Below the pieces are notes generated by a model, which made no database searches, was not told where the DNA came from, and worked only from the letters and a program-made list of their open reading frames with translations. A program made the translations under genes and the position numbers. From the NCBI GenBank assembly GCA_977006965.1, contig OZ345359.1:3070900-3134899 (forward strand): a stretch of 64,000 bases of DNA, written 5' to 3'. The stretch comes from Phymatolithon calcareum (lineage: Eukaryota > Rhodophyta > Florideophyceae > Hapalidiales). This document shows, one piece after another, positions 11,958-27,700 of this stretch. Positions within the stretch are counted from its first letter, which is position 1, and every line of letters begins with the position of its first letter.

Positions 11958-14900
11958 ATGACTGATATACACGGGTCATTACAGTCAGAACTGTCAAATC
12001 AGTCAAAACAGTCATATCAGTCAATAATAAATTCGTCGTGTGCACGCCGGTTGAGTAGACCAACCACGAGACGCATTTCTGGCATTCTACATGCCTGCGC
12101 ATTCAGTTTGGATCCAGCTGTGACCAGAGGTTTTCACCAGAACATCTCCCTGGGTGAGTGTCTCATAGATCGATCAGGACAAGATGTTGCAATCAGTGCC
12201 AACCGGTCCCAGACTGTCCCAGACGGTGGCAAAGAAGCACACAAGGTGTGACACCGTGATATACACGTCATTATGACTGATATACACGGGTCATTACAGT
12301 CAGAACTGTCAAATCAGTCAAAACAGTCATATCGGTCAATAATAAATTCGTCGTGTGCACGCCGGTTGAGTAGACCAACCACGAGACGCATTTCTGGCAT
12401 TCTACATGCCTGCGCATTCAGTTTGGATCCAGCTGTGACCAGAGGTTTTCACCAGAACATCTCCCTGGGTGAGTGTCTCATAGATCGATCAGGACAAGAT
12501 GTTGCAATCAGTGCCAACCGGTCCCAGACTGTCCCAGACGGTGGCAAAGAAGCACACAAGGTGTGACACCGTGATATACACGTCATTATGACTGATATAC
12601 ACGGGTCATTACAGTCAGAACTGTCAAATCAGTCAAAACAGTCATATCGGTCAATAATAAATTCCTCGTGTGCACGCCGGTTGAGTAGACCAACCACGAG
12701 ACGCATTTCTGGCATTCTACATGCCTGCGCATTCAGTTTGGATCCAGCTGTGACCAGAGGTTTTCACCAGAACATCTCCCTGGGTGAGTGTCTCATTGAT
12801 CGATCAGGATAAGATGTTGCAATCGGTTGCAACCGGTTGCAATCAGTGCCAACAGGTCCCACGCGGTCCCAAACGGTGGCAAAGAAGCACACAAGGTGTG
12901 ACACCGTGATATACACGTCATTATGACTGATATACACGGGTCATTACAGTCAGAACTGTCAAATCAGTCAAAACAGTCATATCGGTCAATAATAAATTCC
13001 TCGTGTGCACGCCGGTTGAGTAGACCAACCACGAGACGCATTTCTGGCATTCTACATGCCTGCGCATTCAGTTTGGATCCAGCTGTGACCAGAGGTTTTC
13101 ACCAGAACATCTCCCTGGGTGAGTGTCTCATAGATCGATCAGGACAAGATGTTGCAATCAGTGCCAACCGGTCCCAGACTGTCCCAGACGGTGGCAAAGA
13201 AGCACACAAGGTGTGACACCGTGATATACACGTCATTATGACTGATATACACGGGTCATTACAGTCAGAACTGTCAAATCAGTCAAAACAGTCATATCGG
13301 TCAATAATAAATTCGTCGTGTGCACGCCGGTTGAGTAGACCAACCACGAGACGCATTTCTGGCATTCTACATGCCTGCGCATTCAGTTTGGATCCAGCTG
13401 TGACCAGAGGTTTTCACCAGAACATCTCCCTGGGTGAGTGTCTCATAGATCGATCAGGATAAGATGTTGCAATCGGTTGCAACCGGTTGCAATCAGTGCC
13501 AACAGGTCCCACGCGGTCCCAAACGGTGGCAAAGAAGCACACAAGGTGTGACACCGTGATATACACGTCATTATGACTGATATACACGGGTCATTACAGT
13601 CAGAACTGTCAAATCAGTCAAAACAGTCATATCGGTCAATAATAAATTCGTCGTGTGCACGCCGGTTGAGTAGACCAACCACGAGACGCATTTCTGGCAT
13701 TCTACATGCCTGCGCATTCAGTTTGGATCCAGCTGTGACCAGAGGTTTTCACCAGAACATCTCCCTGGGTGAGTGTCTCATAGATCGATCAGGACAAGAT
13801 GTTGCAATCAGTGCCAACCGGTCCCAGACTGTCCCAGACGGTGGCAAAGAAGCACACAAGGTGTGACACCGTGATATACACGTCATTATGACTGATATAC
13901 ACGGGTCATTACAGTCAGAACTGTCAAATCAGTCAAAACAGTCATATCGGTCAATAATAAATTCCTCGTGTGCACGCCGGTTGAGTAGACCAACCACGAG
14001 ACGCATTTCTGGCATTCTACATGCCTGCGCATTCAGTTTGGATCCAGCTGTGACCAGAGGTTTTCACCAGAACATCTCCCTGGGTGAGTGTCTCATTGAT
14101 CGATCAGGATAAGATGTTGCAATCGGTTGCAACCGGTTGCAATCAGTGCCAACAGGTCCCACGCGGTCCCAAACGGTGGCAAAGAAGCACACAAGGTGTG
14201 ACACCGTGATATACACGTCATTATGACTGATATACACGGGTCATTACAGTCAGAACTGTCAAATCAGTCAAAACAGTCATATCGGTCAATAATAAATTCG
14301 TCGTGTGCACGCCGGTTGAGTAGACCAACCACGAGACGCATTTCTGGCATTCTACATGCCTGCGCATTCAGTTTGGATCCAGCTGTGACCAGAGGTTTTC
14401 ACCAGAACATCTCCCTGGGTGAGTGTCTCATAGATCGATCAGGACAAGATGTTGCAATCAGTGCCAACCGGTCCCAGACTGTCCCAAACGGTGGCAAAGA
14501 AGCACACAAGGTGTGACACCGTGATATACACGTCATTATGACTGATATACACGGGTCATTACAGTCAGAACTGTCAAATCAGTCAAAACAGTCATATCGG
14601 TCAATAATAAATTCCTCGTGTGCACGCCGGTTGAGTAGACCAACCACGAGACGCATTTCTGGCATTCTACATGCCTGCGCATTCAGTTTGGATCCAGCTG
14701 TGACCAGAGGTTTTCACCAGAACATCTCCCTGGGTGAGTGTCTCATAGATCGATCAGGACAAGATGTTGCAATCAGTGCCAACCGGTCCCAGACTGTCCC
14801 AGACGGTGGCAAAGAAGCACACAAGGTGTGACACCGTGATATACACGTCATTATGACTGATATACACGGGTCATTACAGTCAGAACTGTCAAATCAGTCA

Positions 14901-17900
14901 AAACAGTCATATCGGTCAATAATAAATTCCTCGTGTGCACGCCGGTTGAGTAGACCAACCACGAGACGCATTTCTGGCATTCTACATGCCTGCGCATTCA
15001 GTTTGGATCCAGCTGTGACCAGAGGTTTTCACCAGAACATCTCCCTGGGTGAGTGTCTCATTGATCGATCAGGATAAGATGTTGCAATCGGTTGCAACCG
15101 GTTGCAATCAGTGCCAACAGGTCCCACGCGGTCCCAAACGGTGGCAAAGAAGCACACAAGGTGTGACACCGTGATATACACGTCATTATGACTGATATAC
15201 ACGGGTCATTACAGTCAGAACTGTCAAATCAGTCAAAACAGTCATATCGGTCAATAATAAATTCGTCGTGTGCACGCCGGTTGAGTAGACCAACCACGAG
15301 ACGCATTTCTGGCATTCTACATGCCTGCGCATTCAGTTTGGATCCAGCTGTGACCAGAGGTTTTCACCAGAACATCTCCCTGGGTGAGTGTCTCATAGAT
15401 CGATCAGGACAAGATGTTGCAATCAGTGCCAACCGGTCCCAGACTGTCCCAGACGGTGGCAAAGAAGCACACAAGGTGTGACACCGTGATATACACGTCA
15501 TTATGACTGATATACACGGGTCATTACAGTCAGAACTGTCAAATCAGTCAAAACAGTCATATCGGTCAATAATAAATTCGTCGTGTGCACGCCGGTTGAG
15601 TAGACCAACCACGAGACGCATTTCTGGCATTCTACATGCCTGCGCATTCAGTTTGGATCCAGCTGTGACCAGAGGTTTTCACCAGAACATCTCCCTGGGT
15701 GAGTGTCTCATAGATCGATCAGGATAAGATGTTGCAATCGGTTGCAACCGGTTGCAATCAGTGCCAACAGGTCCCACGCGGTCCCAAACGGTGGCAAAGA
15801 AGCACACAAGGTGTGACACCGTGATATACACGTCATTATGACTGATATACACGGGTCATTACAGTCAGAACTGTCAAATCAGTCAAAACAGTCATATCGG
15901 TCAATAATAAATTCGTCGTGTGCACGCCGGTTGAGTAGACCAACCACGAGACGCATTTCTGGCATTCTACATGCCTGCGCATTCAGTTTGGATCCAGCTG
16001 TGACCAGAGGTTTTCACCAGAACATCTCCCTGGGTGAGTGTCTCATAGATCGATCAGGACAAGATGTTGCAATCAGTGCCAACCGGTCCCAGACTGTCCC
16101 AGACGGTGGCAAAGAAGCACACAAGGTGTGACACCGTGATATACACGTCATTATGACTGATATACACGGGTCATTACAGTCAGAACTGTCAAATCAGTCA
16201 AAACAGTCATATCGGTCAATAATAAATTCGTCGTGTGCACGCCGGTTGAGTAGACCAACCACGAGACGCATTTCTGGCATTCTACATGCCTGCGCATTCA
16301 GTTTGGATCCAGCTGTGACCAGAGGTTTTCACCAGAACATCTCCCTGGGTGAGTGTCTCATAGATCGATCAGGATAAGATGTTGCAATCGGTTGCAACCG
16401 GTTGCAATCAGTGCCAACAGGTCCCACGCGGTCCCAAACGGTGGCAAAGAAGCACACAAGGTGTGACACCGTGATATACACGTCATTATGACTGATATAC
16501 ACGGGTCATTACAGTCAGAACTGTCAAATCAGTCAAAACAGTCATATCGGTCAATAATAAATTCGTCGTGTGCACGCCGGTTGAGTAGACCAACCACGAG
16601 ACGCATTTCTGGCATTCTACATGCCTGCGCATTCAGTTTGGATCCAGCTGTGACCAGAGGTTTTCACCAGAACATCTCCCTGGGTGAGTGTCTCATAGAT
16701 CGATCAGGACAAGATGTTGCAATCAGTGCCAACCGGTCCCAGACTGTCCCAAACGGTGGCAAAGAAGCACACAAGGTGTGACACCGTGATATACACGTCA
16801 TTATGACTGATATACACGGGTCATTACAGTCAGAACTGTCAAATCAGTCAAAACAGTCATATCGGTCAATAATAAATTCCTCGTGTGCACGCCGGTTGAG
16901 TAGACCAACCACGAGACGCATTTCTGGCATTCTACATGCCTGCGCATTCAGTTTGGATCCAGCTGTGACCAGAGGTTTTCACCAGAACATCTCCCTGGGT
17001 GAGTGTCTCATAGATCGATCAGGACAAGATGTTGCAATCAGTGCCAACCGGTCCCAGACTGTCCCAGACGGTGGCAAAGAAGCACACAAGGTGTGACACC
17101 GTGATATACACGTCATTATGACTGATATACACGGGTCATTACAGTCAGAACTGTCAAATCAGTCAAAACAGTCATATCGGTCAATAATAAATTCCTCGTG
17201 TGCACGCCGGTTGAGTAGACCAACCACGAGACGCATTTCTGGCATTCTACATGCCTGCGCATTCAGTTTGGATCCAGCTGTGACCAGAGGTTTTCACCAG
17301 AACATCTCCCTGGGTGAGTGTCTCATTGATCGATCAGGATAAGATGTTGCAATCGGTTGCAACCGGTTGCAATCAGTGCCAACAGGTCCCACGCGGTCCC
17401 AAACGGTGGCAAAGAAGCACACAAGGTGTGACACCGTGATATACACGTCATTATGACTGATATACACGGGTCATTACAGTCAGAACTGTCAAATCAGTCA
17501 AAACAGTCATATCGGTCAATAATAAATTCCTCGTGTGCACGCCGGTTGAGTAGACCAACCACGAGACGCATTTCTGGCATTCTACATGCCTGCGCATTCA
17601 GTTTGGATCCAGCTGTGACCAGAGGTTTTCACCAGAACATCTCCCTGGGTGAGTGTCTCATAGATCGATCAGGACAAGATGTTGCAATCAGTGCCAACCG
17701 GTCCCAGACTGTCCCAGACGGTGGCAAAGAAGCACACAAGGTGTGACACCGTGATATACACGTCATTATGACTGATATACACGGGTCATTACAGTCAGAA
17801 CTGTCAAATCAGTCAAAACAGTCATATCGGTCAATAATAAATTCGTCGTGTGCACGCCGGTTGAGTAGACCAACCACGAGACGCATTTCTGGCATTCTAC

Positions 17901-18752
17901 ATGCCTGCGCATTCAGTTTGGATCCAGCTGTGACCAGAGGTTTTCACCAGAACATCTCCCTGGGTGAGTGTCTCATAGATCGATCAGGATAAGATGTTGC
18001 AATCGGTTGCAACCGGTTGCAATCAGTGCCAACAGGTCCCACGCGGTCCCAAACGGTGGCAAAGAAGCACACAAGGTGTGACACCGTGATATACACGTCA
18101 TTATGACTGATATACACGGGTCATTACAGTCAGAACTGTCAAATCAGTCAAAACAGTCATATCGGTCAATAATAAATTCGTCGTGTGCACGCCGGTTGAG
18201 TAGACCAACCACGAGACGCATTTCTGGCATTCTACATGCCTGCGCATTCAGTTTGGATCCAGCTGTGACCAGAGGTTTTCACCAGAACATCTCCCTGGGT
18301 GAGTGTCTCATAGATCGATCAGGACAAGATGTTGCAATCAGTGCCAACCGGTCCCAGACTGTCCCAGACGGTGGCAAAGAAGCACACAAGGTGTGACACC
18401 GTGATATACACGTCATTATGACTGATATACACGGGTCATTACAGTCAGAACTGTCAAATCAGTCAAAACAGTCATATCGGTCAATAATAAATTCCTCGTG
18501 TGCACGCCGGTTGAGTAGACCAACCACGAGACGCATTTCTGGCATTCTACATGCCTGCGCATTCAGTTTGGATCCAGCTGTGACCAGAGGTTTTCACCAG
18601 AACATCTCCCTGGGTGAGTGTCTCATTGATCGATCAGGATAAGATGTTGCAATCGGTTGCAACCGGTTGCAATCAGTGCCAACAGGTCCCACGCGGTCCC
18701 AAACGGTGGCAAAGAAGCACACAAGGTGTGACACCGTGATATACACGTCATT
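11958..18752 (+). repeat. Array zone 3: 2265-bp seven-unit higher-order repeat
   Basis: From 14223 the order short-short-long-short-long-short-long recurs with a period of 2265 bp (14223-16487 and 16488-18752). The first short unit of each copy is tagged by CCCAAACGG in place of CCCAGACGG, and the same tag opens the next block at 18753. Positions 11958-14222 form a transition between the dimer zone and this pattern, and include one private variant at 12019 (ATCAGTCA for ATCGGTCA). Confidence 0.8.
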
Positions 18753-21700
18753 ATGACTGATATACACGGGTCATTACAGTCAGAACTGTCAAATCAGTCA
18801 AAACAGTCATATCGGTCAATAATAAATTCGTCGTGTGCACGCCGGTTGAGTAGACCAACCACGAGACGCATTTCTGGCATTCTACATGCCTGCGCATTCA
18901 GTTTGGATCCAGCTGTGACCAGAGGTTTTCACCAGAACATCTCCCTGGGTGAGTGTCTCATAGATCGATCAGGACAAGATGTTGCAATCAGTGCCAACCG
19001 GTCCCAGACTGTCCCAAACGGTGGCAAAGAAGCACACAAGGTGTGACACCGTGATATACACGTCATTATGACTGATATACACGGGTCATTACAGTCAGAA
19101 CTGTCAAATCAGTCAAAACAGTCATATCGGTCAATAATAAATTCCTCGTGTGCACGCCGGTTGAGTAGACCAACCACGAGACGCATTTCTGGCATTCTAC
19201 ATGCCTGCGCATTCAGTTTGGATCCAGCTGTGACCAGAGGTTTTCACCAGAACATCTCCCTGGGTGAGTGTCTCATAGATCGATCAGGACAAGATGTTGC
19301 AATCAGTGCCAACCGGTCCCAGACTGTCCCAGACGGTGGCAAAGAAGCACACAAGGTGTGACACCGTGATATACACGTCATTATGACTGATATACACGGG
19401 TCATTACAGTCAGAACTGTCAAATCAGTCAAAACAGTCATATCGGTCAATAATAAATTCCTCGTGTGCACGCCGGTTGAGTAGACCAACCACGAGACGCA
19501 TTTCTGGCATTCTACATGCCTGCGCATTCAGTTTGGATCCAGCTGTGACCAGAGGTTTTCACCAGAACATCTCCCTGGGTGAGTGTCTCATTGATCGATC
19601 AGGATAAGATGTTGCAATCGGTTGCAACCGGTTGCAATCAGTGCCAACAGGTCCCACGCGGTCCCAAACGGTGGCAAAGAAGCACACAAGGTGTGACACC
19701 GTGATATACACGTCATTATGACTGATATACACGGGTCATTACAGTCAGAACTGTCAAATCAGTCAAAACAGTCATATCGGTCAATAATAAATTCGTCGTG
19801 TGCACGCCGGTTGAGTAGACCAACCACGAGACGCATTTCTGGCATTCTACATGCCTGCGCATTCAGTTTGGATCCAGCTGTGACCAGAGGTTTTCACCAG
19901 AACATCTCCCTGGGTGAGTGTCTCATAGATCGATCAGGACAAGATGTTGCAATCAGTGCCAACCGGTCCCAGACTGTCCCAAACGGTGGCAAAGAAGCAC
20001 ACAAGGTGTGACACCGTGATATACACGTCATTATGACTGATATACACGGGTCATTACAGTCAGAACTGTCAAATCAGTCAAAACAGTCATATCGGTCAAT
20101 AATAAATTCCTCGTGTGCACGCCGGTTGAGTAGACCAACCACGAGACGCATTTCTGGCATTCTACATGCCTGCGCATTCAGTTTGGATCCAGCTGTGACC
20201 AGAGGTTTTCACCAGAACATCTCCCTGGGTGAGTGTCTCATAGATCGATCAGGACAAGATGTTGCAATCAGTGCCAACCGGTCCCAGACTGTCCCAGACG
20301 GTGGCAAAGAAGCACACAAGGTGTGACACCGTGATATACACGTCATTATGACTGATATACACGGGTCATTACAGTCAGAACTGTCAAATCAGTCAAAACA
20401 GTCATATCGGTCAATAATAAATTCCTCGTGTGCACGCCGGTTGAGTAGACCAACCACGAGACGCATTTCTGGCATTCTACATGCCTGCGCATTCAGTTTG
20501 GATCCAGCTGTGACCAGAGGTTTTCACCAGAACATCTCCCTGGGTGAGTGTCTCATTGATCGATCAGGATAAGATGTTGCAATCGGTTGCAACCGGTTGC
20601 AATCAGTGCCAACAGGTCCCACGCGGTCCCAAACGGTGGCAAAGAAGCACACAAGGTGTGACACCGTGATATACACGTCATTATGACTGATATACACGGG
20701 TCATTACAGTCAGAACTGTCAAATCAGTCAAAACAGTCATATCGGTCAATAATAAATTCCTCGTGTGCACGCCGGTTGAGTAGACCAACCACGAGACGCA
20801 TTTCTGGCATTCTACATGCCTGCGCATTCAGTTTGGATCCAGCTGTGACCAGAGGTTTTCACCAGAACATCTCCCTGGGTGAGTGTCTCATAGATCGATC
20901 AGGACAAGATGTTGCAATCAGTGCCAACCGGTCCCAGACTGTCCCAGACGGTGGCAAAGAAGCACACAAGGTGTGACACCGTGATATACACGTCATTATG
21001 ACTGATATACACGGGTCATTACAGTCAGAACTGTCAAATCAGTCAAAACAGTCATATCGGTCAATAATAAATTCGTCGTGTGCACGCCGGTTGAGTAGAC
21101 CAACCACGAGACGCATTTCTGGCATTCTACATGCCTGCGCATTCAGTTTGGATCCAGCTGTGACCAGAGGTTTTCACCAGAACATCTCCCTGGGTGAGTG
21201 TCTCATAGATCGATCAGGACAAGATGTAGCAATCAGTGCCAACCGGTCCCAGACTGTCCCAGACGGTGGCAAAGAAGCACACAAGGTGTGACACCGTGAT
21301 ATACACGTCATTATGACTGATATACACGGGTCATTACAGTCAGAACTGTCAAATCAGTCAAAACAGTCATATCGGTCAATAATAAATTCGTCGTGTGCAC
21401 GCCGGTTGAGTAGACCAACCACGAGACGCATTTCTGGCATTCTACATGCCTGCGCATTCAGTTTGGATCCAGCTGTGACCAGAGGTTTTCACCAGAACAT
21501 CTCCCTGGGTGAGTGTCTCATTGATCGATCAGGATAAGATGTTGCAATCGGTTGCAACCGGTTGCAATCAGTGCCAACAGGTCCCACGCGGTCCCAAACG
21601 GTGGCAAAGAAGCACACAAGGTGTGACACCGTGATATACACGTCATTATGACTGATATACACGGGTCATTACAGTCAGAACTGTCAAATCAGTCAAAACA

Positions 21701-24700
21701 GTCATATCGGTCAATAATAAATTCCTCGTGTGCACGCCGGTTGAGTAGACCAACCACGAGACGCATTTCTGGCATTCTACATGCCTGCGCATTCAGTTTG
21801 GATCCAGCTGTGACCAGAGGTTTTCACCAGAACATCTCCCTGGGTGAGTGTCTCATAGATCGATCAGGACAAGATGTTGCAATCAGTGCCAACCGGTCCC
21901 AGACTGTCCCAGACGGTGGCAAAGAAGCACACAAGGTGTGACACCGTGATATACACGTCATTATGACTGATATACACGGGTCATTACAGTCAGAACTGTC
22001 AAATCAGTCAAAACAGTCATATCGGTCAATAATAAATTCGTCGTGTGCACGCCGGTTGAGTAGACCAACCACGAGACGCATTTCTGGCATTCTACATGCC
22101 TGCGCATTCAGTTTGGATCCAGCTGTGACCAGAGGTTTTCACCAGAACATCTCCCTGGGTGAGTGTCTCATAGATCGATCAGGACAAGATGTTGCAATCA
22201 GTGCCAACCGGTCCCAGACTGTCCCAGACGGTGGCAAAGAAGCACACAAGGTGTGACACCGTGATATACACGTCATTATGACTGATATACACGGGTCATT
22301 ACAGTCAGAACTGTCAAATCAGTCAAAACAGTCATATCGGTCAATAATAAATTCGTCGTGTGCACGCCGGTTGAGTAGACCAACCACGAGACGCATTTCT
22401 GGCATTCTACATGCCTGCGCATTCAGTTTGGATCCAGCTGTGACCAGAGGTTTTCACCAGAACATCTCCCTGGGTGAGTGTCTCATTGATCGATCAGGAT
22501 AAGATGTTGCAATCGGTTGCAACCGGTTGCAATCAGTGCCAACAGGTCCCACGCGGTCCCAAACGGTGGCAAAGAAGCACACAAGGTGTGACACCGTGAT
22601 ATACACGTCATTATGACTGATATACACGGGTCATTACAGTCAGAACTGTCAAATCAGTCAAAACAGTCATATCGGTCAATAATAAATTCGTCGTGTGCAC
22701 GCCGGTTGAGTAGACCAACCACGAGACGCATTTCTGGCATTCTACATGCCTGCGCATTCAGTTTGGATCCAGCTGTGACCAGAGGTTTTCACCAGAACAT
22801 CTCCCTGGGTGAGTGTCTCATAGATCGATCAGGACAAGATGTTGCAATCAGTGCCAACCGGTCCCAGACTGTCCCAAACGGTGGCAAAGAAGCACACAAG
22901 GTGTGACACCGTGATATACACGTCATTATGACTGATATACACGGGTCATTACAGTCAGAACTGTCAAATCAGTCAAAACAGTCATATCGGTCAATAATAA
23001 ATTCCTCGTGTGCACGCCGGTTGAGTAGACCAACCACGAGACGCATTTCTGGCATTCTACATGCCTGCGCATTCAGTTTGGATCCAGCTGTGACCAGAGG
23101 TTTTCACCAGAACATCTCCCTGGGTGAGTGTCTCATAGATCGATCAGGACAAGATGTTGCAATCAGTGCCAACCGGTCCCAGACTGTCCCAGACGGTGGC
23201 AAAGAAGCACACAAGGTGTGACACCGTGATATACACGTCATTATGACTGATATACACGGGTCATTACAGTCAGAACTGTCAAATCAGTCAAAACAGTCAT
23301 ATCGGTCAATAATAAATTCCTCGTGTGCACGCCGGTTGAGTAGACCAACCACGAGACGCATTTCTGGCATTCTACATGCCTGCGCATTCAGTTTGGATCC
23401 AGCTGTGACCAGAGGTTTTCACCAGAACATCTCCCTGGGTGAGTGTCTCATAGATCGATCAGGACAAGATGTTGCAATCAGTGCCAACCGGTCCCAGACT
23501 GTCCCAGACGGTGGCAAAGAAGCACACAAGGTGTGACACCGTGATATACACGTCATTATGACTGATATACACGGGTCATTACAGTCAGAACTGTCAAATC
23601 AGTCAAAACAGTCATATCGGTCAATAATAAATTCGTCGTGTGCACGCCGGTTGAGTAGACCAACCACGAGACGCATTTCTGGCATTCTACATGCCTGCGC
23701 ATTCAGTTTGGATCCAGCTGTGACCAGAGGTTTTCACCAGAACATCTCCCTGGGTGAGTGTCTCATAGATCGATCAGGACAAGATGTTGCAATCAGTGCC
23801 AACCGGTCCCAGACTGTCCCAGACGGTGGCAAAGAAGCACACAAGGTGTGACACCGTGATATACACGTCATTATGACTGATATACACGGGTCATTACAGT
23901 CAGAACTGTCAAATCAGTCAAAACAGTCATATCGGTCAATAATAAATTCGTCGTGTGCACGCCGGTTGAGTAGACCAACCACGAGACGCATTTCTGGCAT
24001 TCTACATGCCTGCGCATTCAGTTTGGATCCAGCTGTGACCAGAGGTTTTCACCAGAACATCTCCCTGGGTGAGTGTCTCATTGATCGATCAGGATAAGAT
24101 GTTGCAATCGGTTGCAACCGGTTGCAATCAGTGCCAACAGGTCCCACGCGGTCCCAAACGGTGGCAAAGAAGCACACAAGGTGTGACACCGTGATATACA
24201 CGTCATTATGACTGATATACACGGGTCATTACAGTCAGAACTGTCAAATCAGTCAAAACAGTCATATCGGTCAATAATAAATTCGTCGTGTGCACGCCGG
24301 TTGAGTAGACCAACCACGAGACGCATTTCTGGCATTCTACATGCCTGCGCATTCAGTTTGGATCCAGCTGTGACCAGAGGTTTTCACCAGAACATCTCCC
24401 TGGGTGAGTGTCTCATAGATCGATCAGGACAAGATGTTGCAATCAGTGCCAACCGGTCCCAGACTGTCCCAAACGGTGGCAAAGAAGCACACAAGGTGTG
24501 ACACCGTGATATACACGTCATTATGACTGATATACACGGGTCATTACAGTCAGAACTGTCAAATCAGTCAAAACAGTCATATCGGTCAATAATAAATTCC
24601 TCGTGTGCACGCCGGTTGAGTAGACCAACCACGAGACGCATTTCTGGCATTCTACATGCCTGCGCATTCAGTTTGGATCCAGCTGTGACCAGAGGTTTTC

Positions 24701-27700
24701 ACCAGAACATCTCCCTGGGTGAGTGTCTCATAGATCGATCAGGACAAGATGTTGCAATCAGTGCCAACCGGTCCCAGACTGTCCCAGACGGTGGCAAAGA
24801 AGCACACAAGGTGTGACACCGTGATATACACGTCATTATGACTGATATATACGGGTCATTACAGTCAGAACTGTCAAATCAGTCAAAACAGTCATATCGG
24901 TCAATAATAAATTCCTCGTGTGCACGCCGGTTGAGTAGACCAACCACGAGACGCATTTCTGGCATTCTACATGCCTGCGCATTCAGTTTGGATCCAGCTG
25001 TGACCAGAGGTTTTCACCAGAACATCTCCCTGGGTGAGTGTCTCATTGATCGATCAGGATAAGATGTTGCAATCGGTTGCAACCGGTTGCAATCAGTGCC
25101 AACAGGTCCCACGCGGTCCCAAACGGTGGCAAAGAAGCACACAAGGTGTGACACCGTGATATACACGTCATTATGACTGATATACACGGGTCATTACAGT
25201 CAGAACTGTCAAATCAGTCAAAACAGTCATATCGGTCAATAATAAATTCGTCGTGTGCACGCCGGTTGAGTAGACCAACCACGAGACGCATTTCTGGCAT
25301 TCTACATGCCTGCGCATTCAGTTTGGATCCAGCTGTGACCAGAGGTTTTCACCAGAACATCTCCCTGGGTGAGTGTCTCATAGATCGATCAGGACAAGAT
25401 GTTGCAATCAGTGCCAACCGGTCCCAGACTGTCCCAGACGGTGGCAAAGAAGCACACAAGGTGTGACACCGTGATATACACGTCATTATGACTGATATAC
25501 ACGGGTCATTACAGTCAGAACTGTCAAATCAGTCAAAACAGTCATATCGGTCAATAATAAATTCGTCGTGTGCACGCCGGTTGAGTAGACCAACCACGAG
25601 ACGCATTTCTGGCATTCTACATGCCTGCGCATTCAGTTTGGATCCAGCTGTGACCAGAGGTTTTCACCAGAACATCTCCCTGGGTGAGTGTCTCATAGAT
25701 CGATCAGGACAAGATGTAGCAATCAGTGCCAACCGGTCCCAGACTGTCCCAGACGGTGGCAAAGAAGCACACAAGGTGTGACACCGTGATATACACGTCA
25801 TTATGACTGATATACACGGGTCATTACAGTCAGAACTGTCAAATCAGTCAAAACAGTCATATCGGTCAATAATAAATTCGTCGTGTGCACGCCGGTTGAG
25901 TAGACCAACCACGAGACGCATTTCTGGCATTCTACATGCCTGCGCATTCAGTTTGGATCCAGCTGTGACCAGAGGTTTTCACCAGAACATCTCCCTGGGT
26001 GAGTGTCTCATTGATCGATCAGGATAAGATGTTGCAATCGGTTGCAACCGGTTGCAATCAGTGCCAACAGGTCCCACGCGGTCCCAAACGGTGGCAAAGA
26101 AGCACACAAGGTGTGACACCGTGATATACACGTCATTATGACTGATATACACGGGTCATTACAGTCAGAACTGTCAAATCAGTCAAAACAGTCATATCGG
26201 TCAATAATAAATTCGTCGTGTGCACGCCGGTTGAGTAGACCAACCACGAGACGCATTTCTGGCATTCTACATGCCTGCGCATTCAGTTTGGATCCAGCTG
26301 TGACCAGAGGTTTTCACCAGAACATCTCCCTGGGTGAGTGTCTCATAGATCGATCAGGACAAGATGTTGCAATCAGTGCCAACCGGTCCCAGACTGTCCC
26401 AGACGGTGGCAAAGAAGCACACAAGGTGTGACACCGTGATATACACGTCATTATGACTGATATACACGGGTCATTACAGTCAGAACTGTCAAATCAGTCA
26501 AAACAGTCATATCGGTCAATAATAAATTCGTCGTGTGCACGCCGGTTGAGTAGACCAACCACGAGACGCATTTCTGGCATTCTACATGCCTGCGCATTCA
26601 GTTTGGATCCAGCTGTGACCAGAGGTTTTCACCAGAACATCTCCCTGGGTGAGTGTCTCATAGATCGATCAGGACAAGATGTTGCAATCAGTGCCAACCG
26701 GTCCCAGACTGTCCCAGACGGTGGCAAAGAAGCACACAAGGTGTGACACCGTGATATACACGTCATTATGACTGATATACACGGGTCATTACAGTCAGAA
26801 CTGTCAAATCAGTCAAAACAGTCATATCGGTCAATAATAAATTCGTCGTGTGCACGCCGGTTGAGTAGACCAACCACGAGACGCATTTCTGGCATTCTAC
26901 ATGCCTGCGCATTCAGTTTGGATCCAGCTGTGACCAGAGGTTTTCACCAGAACATCTCCCTGGGTGAGTGTCTCATTGATCGATCAGGATAAGATGTTGC
27001 AATCGGTTGCAACCGGTTGCAATCAGTGCCAACAGGTCCCACGCGGTCCCAAACGGTGGCAAAGAAGCACACAAGGTGTGACACCGTGATATACACGTCA
27101 TTATGACTGATATACACGGGTCATTACAGTCAGAACTGTCAAATCAGTCAAAACAGTCATATCGGTCAATAATAAATTCGTCGTGTGCACGCCGGTTGAG
27201 TAGACCAACCACGAGACGCATTTCTGGCATTCTACATGCCTGCGCATTCAGTTTGGATCCAGCTGTGACCAGAGGTTTTCACCAGAACATCTCCCTGGGT
27301 GAGTGTCTCATAGATCGATCAGGACAAGATGTTGCAATCAGTGCCAACCGGTCCCAGACTGTCCCAGACGGTGGCAAAGAAGCACACAAGGTGTGACACC
27401 GTGATATACACGTCATTATGACTGATATACACGGGTCATTACAGTCAGAACTGTCAAATCAGTCAAAACAGTCATATCGGTCAATAATAAATTCGTCGTG
27501 TGCACGCCGGTTGAGTAGACCAACCACGAGACGCATTTCTGGCATTCTACATGCCTGCGCATTCAGTTTGGATCCAGCTGTGACCAGAGGTTTTCACCAG
27601 AACATCTCCCTGGGTGAGTGTCTCATAGATCGATCAGGACAAGATGTTGCAATCAGTGCCAACCGGTCCCAGACTGTCCCAGACGGTGGCAAAGAAGCAC